Origin: an uncultured Cocleimonas sp.
GTDB lineage: Bacteria > Pseudomonadota > Gammaproteobacteria > Thiotrichales > Thiotrichaceae
Assembly: GCF_947495625.1 (NCBI RefSeq)
Contig: NZ_CANLZW010000015.1
Location: 43,590-107,589 of the forward strand
DNA length: 64,000 bases
Direction of reading: 5' to 3'
Positions 39,221 to 48,974 of this stretch are shown here, piece after piece. The position numbers were made by a program, and so were the translations under genes. The stretch's first letter is position 1, and the number at the start of each line of letters is the position of its first letter. The notes under the pieces were generated by a model. It made no database searches, had not been told where the DNA came from, and saw only the letters and a program-made list of their open reading frames with translations.

Positions 39221-39859
39221 GTGGAATCAAATACACAAAACCGAGCCATAGCCTTAGCTGCAGTTTTTCAATGCGTTGATGGTGTTTCACAAGTAGCCAA
39301 TACTGGCAAGGTAGACGACACTTTATTCAATACCTGTATCAATAGTGTATTAACTGATAACGCAGGAACGGCTGTTGAGTTATACGGTAGCTTAGACAAC
39401 CTAAAAACTGGTCTGACATCCATGTTGTACCAATTAGGCTCTGGACAAATGACACCTGATGGTAAAGCCAAGGATATGGAAGCAACACGTTACGCCTTAG
39501 GGTTGCTACATCTAGAAAAGAAATTAAACAATAACCCTGAAATGTTTCAACAACTACTTCAAGGTATTCAAGACACTCAGAAAAAACTAGAGTTTTTCGA
39601 TGTCGGCCACGAAAACATTACTGCTTCACTCGCTGAAATTTATACCAATACCGTTAGTAAAATTGGACCAAAAATCATGGTCAAAGGCGAGCAATCTCAT
39701 TTAGCCAATCCTGCCAATGCGTCTAAAATCAGAGCGCTATTACTCGCGGGTATTCGTGCCGCACTATTATGGCGACAAGCTGGTGGTAATCGTTGGAAGC
39801 TACTGATTGAACGCGGCAAGTTACAAAAACAGGCAGACAGTTATTTAAACAGCTTGTAG
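39221..39859 (+). CDS. hflD: HflD-family protein (high frequency lysogenisation)
   Basis: A 212-residue all-helical, peripheral inner-membrane protein. The family pattern is clear: AIALAAVFQCVDGV at the start, LGSGQMTPDGKAKDMEATRYALGLLHLEKKL in the middle (partly quoted from the family) and a C-terminal IRALLLAGIRAALLWRQAGG. In E. coli HflD promotes lambda CII degradation; its normal role is unknown. The start is GTG at 39221, without a well-spaced Shine-Dalgarno. Its position after mnmA is the conserved gammaproteobacterial order. Confidence 0.93.
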   Translation: MESNTQNRAIALAAVFQCVDGVSQVANTGKVDDTLFNTCINSVLTDNAGTAVELYGSLDNLKTGLTSMLYQLGSGQMTPDGKAKDMEATRYALGLLHLEKKLNNNPEMFQQLLQGIQDTQKKLEFFDVGHENITASLAEIYTNTVSKIGPKIMVKGEQSHLANPANASKIRALLLAGIRAALLWRQAGGNRWKLLIERGKLQKQADSYLNSL

Positions 39860-39898
39860 TACTCGTTGGTCTGTCTTATTCATAAGCGCTAAAAGCGT

Positions 39899-40771
39899 TT
39901 ATGAATATAGATTAGTACCATCTGGCAAACGCTTAAATCGTTTGTAAGACCAGCTGTACTGCTCAGGAAACTTATTGATCATGGTTTCAATCTGACTATT
40001 CATGGCATTACACGCAGTCACCAGATCTTTATCATAAAGTGCTTTAACCCCTTCTTCGATATGGAGGAAATAGCCGTTACGTTTTCTCTCAGCGGCGATA
40101 TAAAGCACAGGTGTATTATGACGCGCAGCCAATTTAGGCATTAGATTGGTTGTATAAGCCGGTTTACCAAAGAAGTCTGCGTATATCCCTTGGTCCCTTC
40201 GTGGTTCCTGATCCGGTAAAATACAAATAGATTCTTTATTAGACAAGGCTTTGGTTAGCTCGCGAATTCCCTTAAACGTACTAGGTACTAGTCGTGCTCC
40301 GGTAGATTGCCTGCCTTCCACCACCAATTCATTCAATGCGGGTAAATTGAGTGGGCGATACGCACTGGTCGTTTTTGTATGCATTGCCGTGATTAAACCA
40401 AGATACTCCCAACTCCCCAGATGCAATACCACAACAATCAACCCATCGCCTTTTGCATAGGTGTTTTTGATTGTTTCTAAAGATTCAGGGTTTAATAATA
40501 AAGAGGCTATCTTATCCTTACCGGCTTTCCACAGAATAGGCGTTTCGAGTAAAGCTTCCGCACTGGAACATAATGCTTCACGCCCTACTTTCGTTTTCCA
40601 TGCTTTAGATTTATCAGGATAGCAGCGATCAAGGTTAAGTAAGGTTCGCTTGCGCATATTCGCAGAGACATACCAACCGATGAAACCGATGATTCGCCCA
40701 ATTCTTTGATTAACACTCAGTGGTAAATAACTGATTAATTGTAGTAATGTATGTGCCAACCAATTTTTCAA
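39899..40771 (-). CDS. LpxL/HtrB-family lysophospholipid or lipid A acyltransferase
   Basis: A 290-residue membrane-associated acyltransferase with an N-terminal hydrophobic anchor (residues 1-35). The catalytic HX4E motif is HLGSWE (H117-E122), followed by PDQEPRRDQGIYADFFG and LMPKLAARHNTPVLY as in late acyltransferases of lipid A. The length is a little below LpxL (about 306). It could act on lipid A, or on ornithine or other lipids. It is convergent with hflD and has no coupled partner gene. Confidence 0.88.
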   Translation of the reverse strand: MKNWLAHTLLQLISYLPLSVNQRIGRIIGFIGWYVSANMRKRTLLNLDRCYPDKSKAWKTKVGREALCSSAEALLETPILWKAGKDKIASLLLNPESLETIKNTYAKGDGLIVVVLHLGSWEYLGLITAMHTKTTSAYRPLNLPALNELVVEGRQSTGARLVPSTFKGIRELTKALSNKESICILPDQEPRRDQGIYADFFGKPAYTTNLMPKLAARHNTPVLYIAAERKRNGYFLHIEEGVKALYDKDLVTACNAMNSQIETMINKFPEQYSWSYKRFKRLPDGTNLYS

Positions 40772-40903
40772 AATCTAAAATATCCTTTGTTTATAACGTT
40801 GTGTATTACTCAAACTGAGTGCTTGAAAATGCGTGTCTAAAAATGTGTAAATTAATGTTGAAAACAAAGCGTAATGTAAACGCATTTCAATCTAAAAAAA
40901 GCG

Positions 40904-41836
40904 CTATTTTATAGGCAATATCACTTCGGTCAATAGATCAGCTTTATCTATGTTGGCAGGGTCATTTAAATAAAATACATACCCTACAGGATTTCTGCGT
41001 GTTTTAATTCTTTGGTTGCCACTATATGCCATAGCAGTAGACCAGGCATTAGCTAAGTGCTCATGAAAACCAGTATGAGTTACCTTCAATCCATTCTGCT
41101 CTTTTAAAAAACCGGCTATAAGTGGGGGGGTGACCTCCATCTCTTGATTCACCGGAATAGCAGTTACAAAGCTCGACATTTGATTAACCACATCATTACT
41201 CTTCACTATTGAAAACGGCGCTGACGTTAGCGGTATATTCTGCTCTTCAATATACTTAAACAAATAGCTGAAATCATCTGCGATTACTTGCGAGATATCT
41301 GCCATCGCACAGATTCGTTCTATCCCAATAAAGTGCTGTTGTTGAATTTTGGTCAAACCCTCTATCTGAACCTTAGAAGAAACAGTGCCAGTCTCTAAAT
41401 AATCCTTCAGCATTTTCAAACCACGTTCATAATCCATTCCTATATGGGCTTTAATTTTTTTCGCCACAAAGAACAATAATAAAGGGAAATGACTGTTCAT
41501 TATCCAGGTAACACGTGTTGATGCTTGATCCTGCTCCTCTAGCTCAAAAAATACTTTTGCAGTAGAGGTAAAGGGTCGTTTAAATTGCAAATTCATCGCT
41601 AATTGATGATCAGTAATTTCTTCCAATACCATTTCACCGGCACCCACAAGCGTGCCATCCCAGTCATAACCAGCACCCACTTGAGATTGTGTTTCGCTAT
41701 AGTTCAATTGACTTTCAGGATCCATAATCAACCAGGGAGACCAAATAGGCCATTGACGAAAATCTATTAACGATGACTTCACATCAGCAATTGGTTTATT
41801 AATAACGATTGAGCGTTTCACTTGATAAGCAGGCAT
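40904..41836 (-). CDS. SRPBCC domain plus GyrI-like effector-binding domain protein
   Basis: The first ATG of the frame (41884) lies inside a repeat copy. The true start is more likely the ATG at 41836 (MPAYQVKRSI), which has AGGA seven bases upstream, giving 310 residues. Residues 1-145 form an SRPBCC/polyketide cyclase-like lipid-binding domain (WSPWLIMDPE, GYDWDGTLVG). Residues 160-310 form a GyrI-like/AraC effector-binding domain (FIGIERICAMADIS ... VGYVFYLNDPAN). A repeat copy is read in frame within the second domain (EVTPPLIAGFLK). Function is unknown. Confidence 0.85.
   Translation of the reverse strand: MPAYQVKRSIVINKPIADVKSSLIDFRQWPIWSPWLIMDPESQLNYSETQSQVGAGYDWDGTLVGAGEMVLEEITDHQLAMNLQFKRPFTSTAKVFFELEEQDQASTRVTWIMNSHFPLLLFFVAKKIKAHIGMDYERGLKMLKDYLETGTVSSKVQIEGLTKIQQQHFIGIERICAMADISQVIADDFSYLFKYIEEQNIPLTSAPFSIVKSNDVVNQMSSFVTAIPVNQEMEVTPPLIAGFLKEQNGLKVTHTGFHEHLANAWSTAMAYSGNQRIKTRRNPVGYVFYLNDPANIDKADLLTEVILPIK
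41106..41134 (-). repeat. BOX-like short repeat inside a coding sequence
   Basis: A complete unit with A6, CCGGCTATAAGT, G7, TGAC. It is read in frame by the 40904-41836 gene as EVTPPLIAGFLK, with no stop codon, in the C-rich sense. A full-length, in-frame, intact copy within a conserved domain suggests a recent or tolerated insertion. Confidence 0.88.
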
Positions 41837-41871
41837 GTTTATTCCTAAATACGTTTTCTTGATTATAACTA

Positions 41872-41899
41872 AAAAAACGCCCATAAGTGGGGGGGTGAC
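41872..41899 (-). repeat. BOX-like short repeat between divergent genes
   Basis: A7, CGCCCATAAGT, G7, TGAC. It lies in the gap between the SRPBCC gene and the gene at 41999. A base change in the unit creates the spurious ATG at 41884 on the minus strand. Confidence 0.88.
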
Positions 41900-41998
41900 T
41901 TTTTATTACACTATCAACTTAAAGTTTTTGAATAAGTTTATGTTTAGACGTAAGTTATGCTTTTGTTTAATTTAACCTAGTTATGATACAGTTTAAAA

Positions 41999-42556
41999 AT
42001 GAGCAATTTACCCGATCGCAAAGAACAAGTCATTCAAGTGCATGCCAGTTTAATCAATATGGTCGTGCAAACTCATCTTAATCCCCAGCTTAGACCACAA
42101 CTCAGCGAAGTATTAAAAACCAGCGCGCAAAACGGCTGGCAGAATCTGGTATTGAGAATCTATAAAATTCTCGAAGGGGAACGTTCAGAGGCGCTGTTAA
42201 AAGATCTGGATGAGGAAGATGCAATCATCATAGAGGCAATTTTGAATGGCATTCAAAATCCAGCTACTCTACCTGATCCTTCAGCGAAACCTGCAAACCC
42301 AAGCATGGCAGCACCCGGAATAGCCCATATGGTCAATGAAGCCAGCCGAGGCAACACGCAGGCACTGACTTTATTATCAACAATGGCAGAACAGATGAGT
42401 CAGACTGGCGGAGATATGAGTATTCTCGCAGCAATCATGAAGAAACTCATTGATGGTGAAAGGGACCCTGAAATTTTAAGCAAAGGCATGGGAGCTCAAG
42501 GTGAAAGTCTGGTGTCCTCGATTCTTGAAGAACTGGGTAAATTACAGCTTCATTAA
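41999..42556 (+). CDS. Hypothetical cytoplasmic protein
   Basis: A 185-residue, soluble, mainly helical protein without recognisable catalytic motifs. The N-terminal half (VIQVHASLINMVVQTHLNPQ ... YKILEGERSEALLKDLDEED) and the C-terminal half (LTLLSTMAEQMSQTGGDMS ... LVSSILEELGKL) are separated by a Pro/Ala-rich linker at about 95-115. It looks like a conserved gammaproteobacterial protein of unknown role. A strong terminator follows, so it is a single-gene unit. Confidence 0.75.
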   Translation: MSNLPDRKEQVIQVHASLINMVVQTHLNPQLRPQLSEVLKTSAQNGWQNLVLRIYKILEGERSEALLKDLDEEDAIIIEAILNGIQNPATLPDPSAKPANPSMAAPGIAHMVNEASRGNTQALTLLSTMAEQMSQTGGDMSILAAIMKKLIDGERDPEILSKGMGAQGESLVSSILEELGKLQLH

Positions 42557-42594
42557 AAACAACTGCACATATGGCTTAATAAGTTTTAAGCATT

Positions 42595-42626
42595 AAAAAA
42601 GGCTAGTAAAAACTAGCCTTTTTTTA
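42595..42626. terminator. Bidirectional intrinsic terminator
   Basis: AAAAAAGGCTAGT pairs perfectly with ACTAGCCTTTTTT around AAAA, followed by another T. It separates the convergent genes at 41999-42556 and 42648-43289. Confidence 0.92.
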
Positions 42627-42647
42627 GGAACAGATAGAACAGGATAA

Positions 42648-43289
42648 TTATTTCTTTAGCGCTTCCTGCAATTTCTTAAGACCGTCGAAATCACCTTTCG
42701 CGGCAAGCGTTGCTTGTTCATTCCATGAATCCATCGCTTCTTTATTATTATTTAAACGAGCTCCTGAATTTTCTAACATATCACGAAGGATATCGTCATC
42801 AGTTCCCGCTAATTTAGTAAATGTATCAATACCTAAACCCTTAAGTGTGGCTTCCATGCTAGGACCAATTCCACTTAATTTAGTAAAATCATCACCTGTC
42901 TTTTTAGCTTTAGCCGTACTTTTTGTTGCTGCCTTTTTTGGGGCCGCTTTCTTTGCTGCTGGTTTTTTAGCCGCTGTTTTCTTGGGTGCAGCTTTAGTCG
43001 CTGCCTTCTTAGGTGTTGCTTCAGTAGATGACTTAGCTGAAGAAGTGCTCTGACCTGTTGATGAGCTTTCTGCTTTAGCACTAGTTCCAGTAGTTGAAGA
43101 TGCGGCAGCAGCAGCTGATGCTGTCGCTTCATTCAATCTGATTTGCAGTCGATTAACCTCTTTTTTACGTTCTTCTAACTCAGCCATTATTGAAGAACAA
43201 TCTGAATTCTTTCCACCTTTTACCCAAAAAGTATAGAACAACCACTCAGCAAGCCAGCCGACTAAAATACCTAGAACAAATGCACCCAT
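42648..43289 (-). CDS. Membrane-anchored histone-H1-like protein with C-terminal helix-hairpin-helix domain
   Basis: The frame is open to 43334, but AGGAG six bases before the ATG at 43289 fixes the start, giving 213 residues. One transmembrane segment lies at the N-terminus (FVLGILVGWLAEWLFYTF). A short coiled coil follows (ELEERKKEVNRLQIRLNEA), then a low-complexity Ala/Lys/Thr/Pro tract (KKAATKAAPKKTAAKKPAAK type) like histone H1 or AlgP. The C-terminal domain has an HhH-like motif (LSGIGPSMEATLKGLGI), found in DNA-binding and ribosomal-type proteins. It could tether DNA or RNA to the membrane (inference). Confidence 0.82.
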   Translation of the reverse strand: MGAFVLGILVGWLAEWLFYTFWVKGGKNSDCSSIMAELEERKKEVNRLQIRLNEATASAAAAASSTTGTSAKAESSSTGQSTSSAKSSTEATPKKAATKAAPKKTAAKKPAAKKAAPKKAATKSTAKAKKTGDDFTKLSGIGPSMEATLKGLGIDTFTKLAGTDDDILRDMLENSGARLNNNKEAMDSWNEQATLAAKGDFDGLKKLQEALKK

Positions 43290-43570
43290 TACAAACTCCT
43301 GAATATGAAAGTAATTAACTCGATCTATTGTCACACAAACACCTACATCACTTCAAACAAATCACTTATTTTTTAAGTATTTGCTCCATCTTTGAGCGAT
43401 TTTATTGTTATTTGTCATTAATATTTATGAAAGCACAAAGATAAACGGTAGTTTAAAAACGAAGAAAGAGTAAATGGTAGCAACAGTCACCATAGCTGGC
43501 TGAACCTGAAACAGATTTATCATTAAAATATCCAGCTTAAATCACACTTGCTAACGTCTGTTTTATTCCA

Positions 43571-44791
43571 ATGAATACATACTCTTTAATAATTGCTATT
43601 TTTACATTTGCCATGGTTTCGATCATTGACACACATAAAAATACGCCCAATCATTCAACAGATGAATTCATAAGTAATGCAAATAGCAAAAGTCTTGTAA
43701 CGATCAAAACCATTTTAAATGAAACGGATGAGTTTGATTTGTTCGATGATGAATTTTCTGCGACTCGCCACTTGCATCATCAAATTACACACCCCGGATT
43801 ACTTGAAACAGAGACAATCAACAATACAGTACAAATAAAAACTGAAATTGCTGTAAGTATGCAGAGCCATATGCTGGACAATGCAAAGAAAAATGCACTA
43901 AAAGAAAACGCGACTAGTAAAAGATTAGCTTTTTACAAGCAGTTAAACTCAAGAAATAAATCCAGAAAAACTGATCAAATCGTTAGTACTTCCGATATAG
44001 AAAATGAGAATATCGTAGCTGAAACAACATTCATCTTTAGCAAGCCCACAGAAGTAGCACCTAATGTATTAACTTCGAATGTTTCATTACCAGTTACTTC
44101 GAAAACCATAAAACAAAACATAAAACTTGATACTAAGTTATCAAAGATTGCCAAAGTAGGCTATTGGGATACGGTTCATTCTATAGAATCCAAGCAGGGC
44201 AAATTACTCTATAGACCAAGAAATAAAAGTAGAAGTTGTACCTATACCACTTCACCTTGCGGTCATCATCAATTAACCGTACAGGCTTTAAAGGACATTG
44301 GTTGTAAATCAATCCAGTGCCGCAAAGACCGTTTAAATTATTCTAAATCTCTTGCCATGAGCAAAAAGCTATTAGCAAAAAATGAAAAACGTTTGAAGAA
44401 AAATGGCTATGAAAACCTTGAAGATTACCAACGATATTTAATCCATCAACAAGGCGCTACCGGGATTAAAGTAATACTTGGAGCAACAAAAGGCGAGAAG
44501 TTATTAAACAAGACAATCAAGAAAAATATGGCGAATAACTCACCCTACAGTTATCGACAATTGAATCGCATGGGAAGTCGTTTGGCAGCGAATATTTTCC
44601 TCAGTCACTGGAAAAGCAAGTGGGAAAAAGAGAAACAGTTAGTTGCAGGAGTTACTTTGGCATCTAACCAAACCTCTAAAGACTATGGCCGCAGTATTGA
44701 CGAAAGTAGTGACCAAATATCGGTAGAACCATTCAGCTTACCCCTATTTAATGAAAGTGAGATACAATTGGCGTTAAACTACAAGTTCTAA
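43571..44791 (+). CDS. Exported protein with lytic-transglycosylase-like domain
   Basis: A 406-residue protein with an N-terminal hydrophobic segment (residues 5-19, signal or anchor), a long polar linker to about residue 195, then a lysozyme-like region: GYWDTVHSIESKQG with candidate catalytic Glu206, CGHHQLTVQALKDIGC in the place of the GLMQI motif, and LIHQQGATGIKVIL resembling the NQG motif of SLT enzymes. Cys 223, 230, 245 and 250 could form disulfides. It would act on peptidoglycan in the periplasm. The assignment is by motif pattern only. It is 94 bases upstream of the di-haem peroxidase gene. Confidence 0.65.
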   Translation: MNTYSLIIAIFTFAMVSIIDTHKNTPNHSTDEFISNANSKSLVTIKTILNETDEFDLFDDEFSATRHLHHQITHPGLLETETINNTVQIKTEIAVSMQSHMLDNAKKNALKENATSKRLAFYKQLNSRNKSRKTDQIVSTSDIENENIVAETTFIFSKPTEVAPNVLTSNVSLPVTSKTIKQNIKLDTKLSKIAKVGYWDTVHSIESKQGKLLYRPRNKSRSCTYTTSPCGHHQLTVQALKDIGCKSIQCRKDRLNYSKSLAMSKKLLAKNEKRLKKNGYENLEDYQRYLIHQQGATGIKVILGATKGEKLLNKTIKKNMANNSPYSYRQLNRMGSRLAANIFLSHWKSKWEKEKQLVAGVTLASNQTSKDYGRSIDESSDQISVEPFSLPLFNESEIQLALNYKF

Positions 44792-44885
44792 ATCAAAGAG
44801 CTATGATCTAGAATAATATTTCAAAACAAAAGTTTTGATAATATAGTTTTAAAAATAAACCCCAACTAATCTTTAAGTCATTACA

Positions 44886-46352
44886 ATGAAAGTGATAACA
44901 AAAGTTCTGATTGCAAAATCGGCTTTTATATCTTCAATTCTAGCTACTGGTATATTATCAATTGCTATGACTGAAGACGTACAAGCGACTCAATCTTCAA
45001 ACACGTCATCAAGCATCCAGCCTGCTGATAGCCAATTAGATCTCGATTTATCTTCTTTGATAGCCCGTTACAAACTGACTGGCACACCAAAATCTGATCA
45101 TCCATTACCCAATATTGAAAGCCCTAAGGCCCAACTTGGGATGAAATTATTCTATTCAAAAACCCTTGGTGGAGATAACACAACCGCCTGCGCTAGCTGC
45201 CATCACCCTATGCTAGGTGGTGGTGATGATTTATCCCTTTCTATCGGTGTTGACTCAAAGAACCCGGATATTCTGGGCTCTGATCGGAAATTAATCGGTA
45301 AAAAACACGCTGAAGTCCCAAGAAATGCGCCAACGACCTTTAATGTCGCTTTCTGGAAGAAGGTATTGTTTCACGATATGAGAATTGAACGTGTCGGTAA
45401 GTATGATATTCATACACCCGATATGAGCTATCCAAAACCTGATGCACTTGCTGGAGAGACTCTGGTACAGGCTCAGGCACGCTTCCCTATCACTTCCGTT
45501 GAAGAGATGCGTGGTGGTTATTTAAACGATTCGCATAATCAAACATTAAGAAGAGCTCTCGCATCAAGACTGCAGGAAAACTGGCTGGAAGAATTTAGAA
45601 AAGGTTTTGAAGAACCTAATGGTAATGTAGAAGATTTAATCACCGAGCAAAACTATTCAGAAGCAATTGCAGATTACGAACGCTCTCAAGTATTGGTTAA
45701 TAACCCCTGGAAAGCCTATGTTGAAGGTGACAAACAAGCTCTTTCAGCTTCAGCCAAAAAAGGTGCGTGGCTATTTTATACGGATCAAAAAGACGGCGGC
45801 GCAGGCTGTGCATCCTGCCATTCAGGTGATTTCTTTACTGATGAAAAAGCCTACAATACTGGAATGCCGCAAATAGGTGCAGGAAAACAGAATGGAGCAA
45901 CCGGTAATAATGACTACGGATGTAGTTTAATCACTAAGAATCCAAAAGATAAATTCCGCTTCCGTACTCCATCACTGCTTAATGTAGAAATGACCGGTCC
46001 GTGGGGACATGACGGCGCTTATACTTCACTGGAAGCCATTACAAGACATATGCTTTCACCGGTAGAATCTGCTAAAAAATATCAAACCAAACAACTCAAA
46101 CAAAAATCTATCGATATTCGATTTGTTAAAGAAAACACCTTAGAAGCCATTGAAGAAGGCTTAGACTTAAAAGCAAAACCAAATCTGGCTGAGAAAGATG
46201 TAACAAACCTGGTTAGCTTTTTAAAAGCATTGACTGACCCTTGTACTAAAGACCGTGCCTGTATGTCTAAATGGATTCCTAAAGCCGGTGACAACGATCC
46301 AGATGGACAAATGTTACATGCGATAAATGCCAAGACTGGTAGACCATTGTAA
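44886..46352 (+). CDS. Di-haem cytochrome c peroxidase / MauG-like protein
   Basis: A 488-residue periplasmic protein with a signal peptide (core at residues 9-30, cleavage near VQA-TQ) and two c-type haem sites, CASCHH (Cys102-His106) and CASCHSG (Cys308-His312). The family motifs GMKLFYSKTLGGDNTTACASC (partly) and RFRTPSLLNVEMTGPWGHDGAY are present. It is longer than the classic peroxidase (about 330), as in the MauG-like subgroup. Such enzymes reduce hydrogen peroxide or oxidise protein side chains. No partner substrate gene is evident. It is convergent with tsaD. Confidence 0.9.
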   Translation: MKVITKVLIAKSAFISSILATGILSIAMTEDVQATQSSNTSSSIQPADSQLDLDLSSLIARYKLTGTPKSDHPLPNIESPKAQLGMKLFYSKTLGGDNTTACASCHHPMLGGGDDLSLSIGVDSKNPDILGSDRKLIGKKHAEVPRNAPTTFNVAFWKKVLFHDMRIERVGKYDIHTPDMSYPKPDALAGETLVQAQARFPITSVEEMRGGYLNDSHNQTLRRALASRLQENWLEEFRKGFEEPNGNVEDLITEQNYSEAIADYERSQVLVNNPWKAYVEGDKQALSASAKKGAWLFYTDQKDGGAGCASCHSGDFFTDEKAYNTGMPQIGAGKQNGATGNNDYGCSLITKNPKDKFRFRTPSLLNVEMTGPWGHDGAYTSLEAITRHMLSPVESAKKYQTKQLKQKSIDIRFVKENTLEAIEEGLDLKAKPNLAEKDVTNLVSFLKALTDPCTKDRACMSKWIPKAGDNDPDGQMLHAINAKTGRPL

Positions 46353-46401
46353 TAATATTAGACGTTTATTGAGCTAGTGGAATAACAACTCTTATTAGAA
46401 A

Positions 46402-46429
46402 GTCACCCCCCTACTTACAGCCGTTTTTT
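46402..46429 (+). repeat. BOX-like short repeat, unit form
   Basis: GTCACCCCCCTACTTACAGCCG with a T6 tail. It lies between the convergent peroxidase and tsaD genes and, in tsaD sense, starts 17 bases after the tsaD stop codon. Confidence 0.9.
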
Positions 46430-46446
46430 CTAGTGTTTACTTAAAC

Positions 46447-47451
46447 CTAAATAGCACTTAGCTCTTCTAATGACCAACGTGGCTTAGGCTGTATTTCCGC
46501 TGGTTCTGTTTCTCCTGCTTTCAAACGCAAGGCTCCAGCAAAGGCAATCATTGCGCCATTGTCGGTACAATATTGCATCGGTGGAAAGAACACATCTGCG
46601 GGTAACTCTTGCAGTTTTTCTCTCAAACGCTTGTTTGCGCCAACACCACCAGCGATGACTAATCGTTTTGCTTCCGCTGCTTTCAAAGCGCGTTTACATT
46701 TAATGAATAAGGTATCAACAACCGCTTCCTGAAACGCGTGGGCTATATTTGCTTTATCCTGTTCAGTCTTGGTCGATTTATTCCAGGTCGTTAAAGCAAA
46801 TGTTTTCAAGCCACTATAACTAAAATCTAAACCACCTTGGCGTATCATTGGGCGTGGAAAGTCATACGCTCCGGGCTCACCTTGTTCAGCTAATGCTGCA
46901 AGTACTGGTCCACCGGGATAACCTAATCCCAACATTTTAGCGGTTTTATCAAATGCTTCACCAACAGCATCATCTAAAGACTCTCCCATAATCTTGTAAT
47001 CACCGATGGCTTTTACTTCCACCAGCATGGTGTGACCACCAGATACCAGTAAGGCGACAAAAGGAAAGTCTATGGTTTGGCTTTCATCGAGCATTGGCGC
47101 TAGTAAATGACCTTCCATGTGATGTACGCCAACTGCTGGAATACCTAAACCCCATGCAAGCGAACGACCAATAGAAGCGCCCACCATAAGTGCCCCAATC
47201 AAACCTGGACCTCTGGTATAAGCAATGCCATCTATGTCTTTAAATGTAAGATTAGCTTGTTCTAGTGCGGCTTTTATTAATGGCGTGGTTTTTTGAATAT
47301 GATCGCGCGAGGCTAGCTCTGGGACAACCCCACCGTATTCGGCATGTAAAGCGATTTGAGAATACAATTGATCTGCGATTAAACCCTTGTCGGTATCGTA
47401 AATTGCGATTCCCGTTTCATCACAGGATGATTCAATGCCTAATACTTTCAT
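46447..47451 (-). CDS. tsaD: tRNA N6-adenosine threonylcarbamoyltransferase, catalytic subunit
   Basis: With TsaB and TsaE it transfers threonylcarbamoyl to A37 of ANN-decoding tRNAs. The 334 residues match the family. N-terminal [19 protein letters not shown], metal-binding [10 protein letters not shown], the ASKHA phosphate loops VSGGHTML and [11 protein letters not shown], and the C-terminal [12 protein letters not shown] are all present. It is a single gene separated from rhlE by 133 bases with a terminator-like hairpin. rpsU, a frequent neighbour elsewhere, is absent. Confidence 0.97.
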   Translation of the reverse strand: MKVLGIESSCDETGIAIYDTDKGLIADQLYSQIALHAEYGGVVPELASRDHIQKTTPLIKAALEQANLTFKDIDGIAYTRGPGLIGALMVGASIGRSLAWGLGIPAVGVHHMEGHLLAPMLDESQTIDFPFVALLVSGGHTMLVEVKAIGDYKIMGESLDDAVGEAFDKTAKMLGLGYPGGPVLAALAEQGEPGAYDFPRPMIRQGGLDFSYSGLKTFALTTWNKSTKTEQDKANIAHAFQEAVVDTLFIKCKRALKAAEAKRLVIAGGVGANKRLREKLQELPADVFFPPMQYCTDNGAMIAFAGALRLKAGETEPAEIQPKPRWSLEELSAI

Positions 47452-47485
47452 ATACTTATCTTTTATTCTTTACCAAAATTAACAA

Positions 47486-47507
47486 CCCATTCTATAGATA
47501 GAATGGG
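47486..47507 (-). terminator. Hairpin downstream of rhlE
   Basis: CCCATTCTAT and ATAGAATGGG form a 22-base nearly perfect inverted repeat with only AG between the arms. On the minus strand it is followed by a modest T-rich stretch, so it may terminate rhlE transcription or process the rhlE-tsaD message. Confidence 0.5.
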
Positions 47508-47584
47508 GTTTAAAAATGACTTTTCACGCTGTTTTTTCTTTAGCTAGGATAGACTATAAAATCAAACTAGCATTGACCTAAATT

Positions 47585-48922
47585 TTACTTGTTGCCACTA
47601 CTCTTATTATTACCTTGAGCTTTTTGCCCACCGCCGCTGCTATTGCCACGATTATTGCTTCGGCTATTAGGACTTTTATTAGCGTTATTTCGATTTCTGT
47701 AATTGGTTTTCTTATTAGGTCGACCAGTACCACCCCCCGGCTTTCGGGCAGGTTTTTGCTGATCGTTCAGTGATGTTACAGGAACATCATGATCAGGCTC
47801 AAAACCATCGATTAACTTACGCTCTAATAAACGACCAATTAATTTTTCAATATCTCTAAGCTGTTTGATCTCATCAGCACTCACTAATGATACCGCCTGG
47901 CCTACTTCTCCGGCACGTCCTGTACGCCCGATTCTATGCACATAATCCTCAGGAACATTTGGTAGGTCGAAGTTAACAACTTGAGGTAATTGATTGATAT
48001 CTATACCTCTAGCGGCGATATCTGTTGCTACCAGCACTCTGACATTACCCTTTTTAAATGCTGCTAATGCTTTTGTTCTAGCACCTTGGCTTTTATTACC
48101 GTGAATTGCTACCGCAGTAATCTGATTTTTTTCTAACTGTCGTGTAAGTCGATCAGCACCGTGTTTGGTGCGTGAAAAAACTAATACTTGCTCCCATTTA
48201 TTGTCATGTATCAGGTGAGCCAATAGTTCTGACTTCTGCTTTTTATCGACAGGACAGATCCATTGCTTAACCGTATCAGCCGTTGTGTTTCTTGGTGTTA
48301 CTGAAATCTCAACCGGATCATTCACCAATGTTTTTGCTAATTTACGAATTTCATTCGAGAACGTAGCAGAGAATAATAGGTTTTGTCTTTGGCTTGGTAA
48401 GTGATAAATGATTTTACGGATATCGTGGATGAAACCCATATCCAACATACGATCGGCTTCATCAAGTACCAGAATTTCTAAATCATCAAATTTCACTGCT
48501 TTTTGCTGATGCAAGTCCAGTAATCGTCCTGGTGTAGCGACAAGAATATCTGTGCCACGTTGCAGACGTTTTATCTGTGGATTAATTTTCACTCCACCAA
48601 AAACTACTGTAGAGGTCAATTTCAAATGTTTGCCGTAAGCTTCAACACTTTCTTGAATCTGTGCTGCTAACTCGCGCGTTGGTGTGATAATTAAGGTTCT
48701 CACCTGCTTATCTCTAGGTGGCTTACCTTTTCTGAGTAATTCTAGAATCGGTAAGGTAAAACCTGCTGTTTTACCGGTACCCGTCTGCGCTGCAGCCATT
48801 AGATCTCTGCCTTTTAATACAGCAGGAATAGCTTGTGCTTGAATCGGTGATGGTTCGGTATAACCTTTTCGTGTCAATGCTTTTAGGATGTCTTCTGACA
48901 ATCCTAGGTCTTCAAATTTCAT
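47585..48922 (-). CDS. rhlE: DEAD-box RNA helicase, RhlE type
   Basis: A 445-residue ATP-dependent RNA helicase for RNA remodelling. Motifs in order: Q motif ([14 protein letters not shown]), [44 protein letters not shown], then lobe 2 with [28 protein letters not shown] and [10 protein letters not shown]. The tail from about residue 385 is low-complexity (Asn, Arg, Ser, Gly, Lys), as expected for an RNA-binding extension. The MDMGF spacing and tail favour RhlE over RhlB or SrmB. It is divergent from the small ORF at 48975 and yaiI. Confidence 0.93.
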   Translation of the reverse strand: MKFEDLGLSEDILKALTRKGYTEPSPIQAQAIPAVLKGRDLMAAAQTGTGKTAGFTLPILELLRKGKPPRDKQVRTLIITPTRELAAQIQESVEAYGKHLKLTSTVVFGGVKINPQIKRLQRGTDILVATPGRLLDLHQQKAVKFDDLEILVLDEADRMLDMGFIHDIRKIIYHLPSQRQNLLFSATFSNEIRKLAKTLVNDPVEISVTPRNTTADTVKQWICPVDKKQKSELLAHLIHDNKWEQVLVFSRTKHGADRLTRQLEKNQITAVAIHGNKSQGARTKALAAFKKGNVRVLVATDIAARGIDINQLPQVVNFDLPNVPEDYVHRIGRTGRAGEVGQAVSLVSADEIKQLRDIEKLIGRLLERKLIDGFEPDHDVPVTSLNDQQKPARKPGGGTGRPNKKTNYRNRNNANKSPNSRSNNRGNSSGGGQKAQGNNKSSGNK

Positions 48923-48974
48923 GATAGTCTCTTAATCTCGTTATTGTGTTCTTTTATTATTTTCAAGGAGAAAG

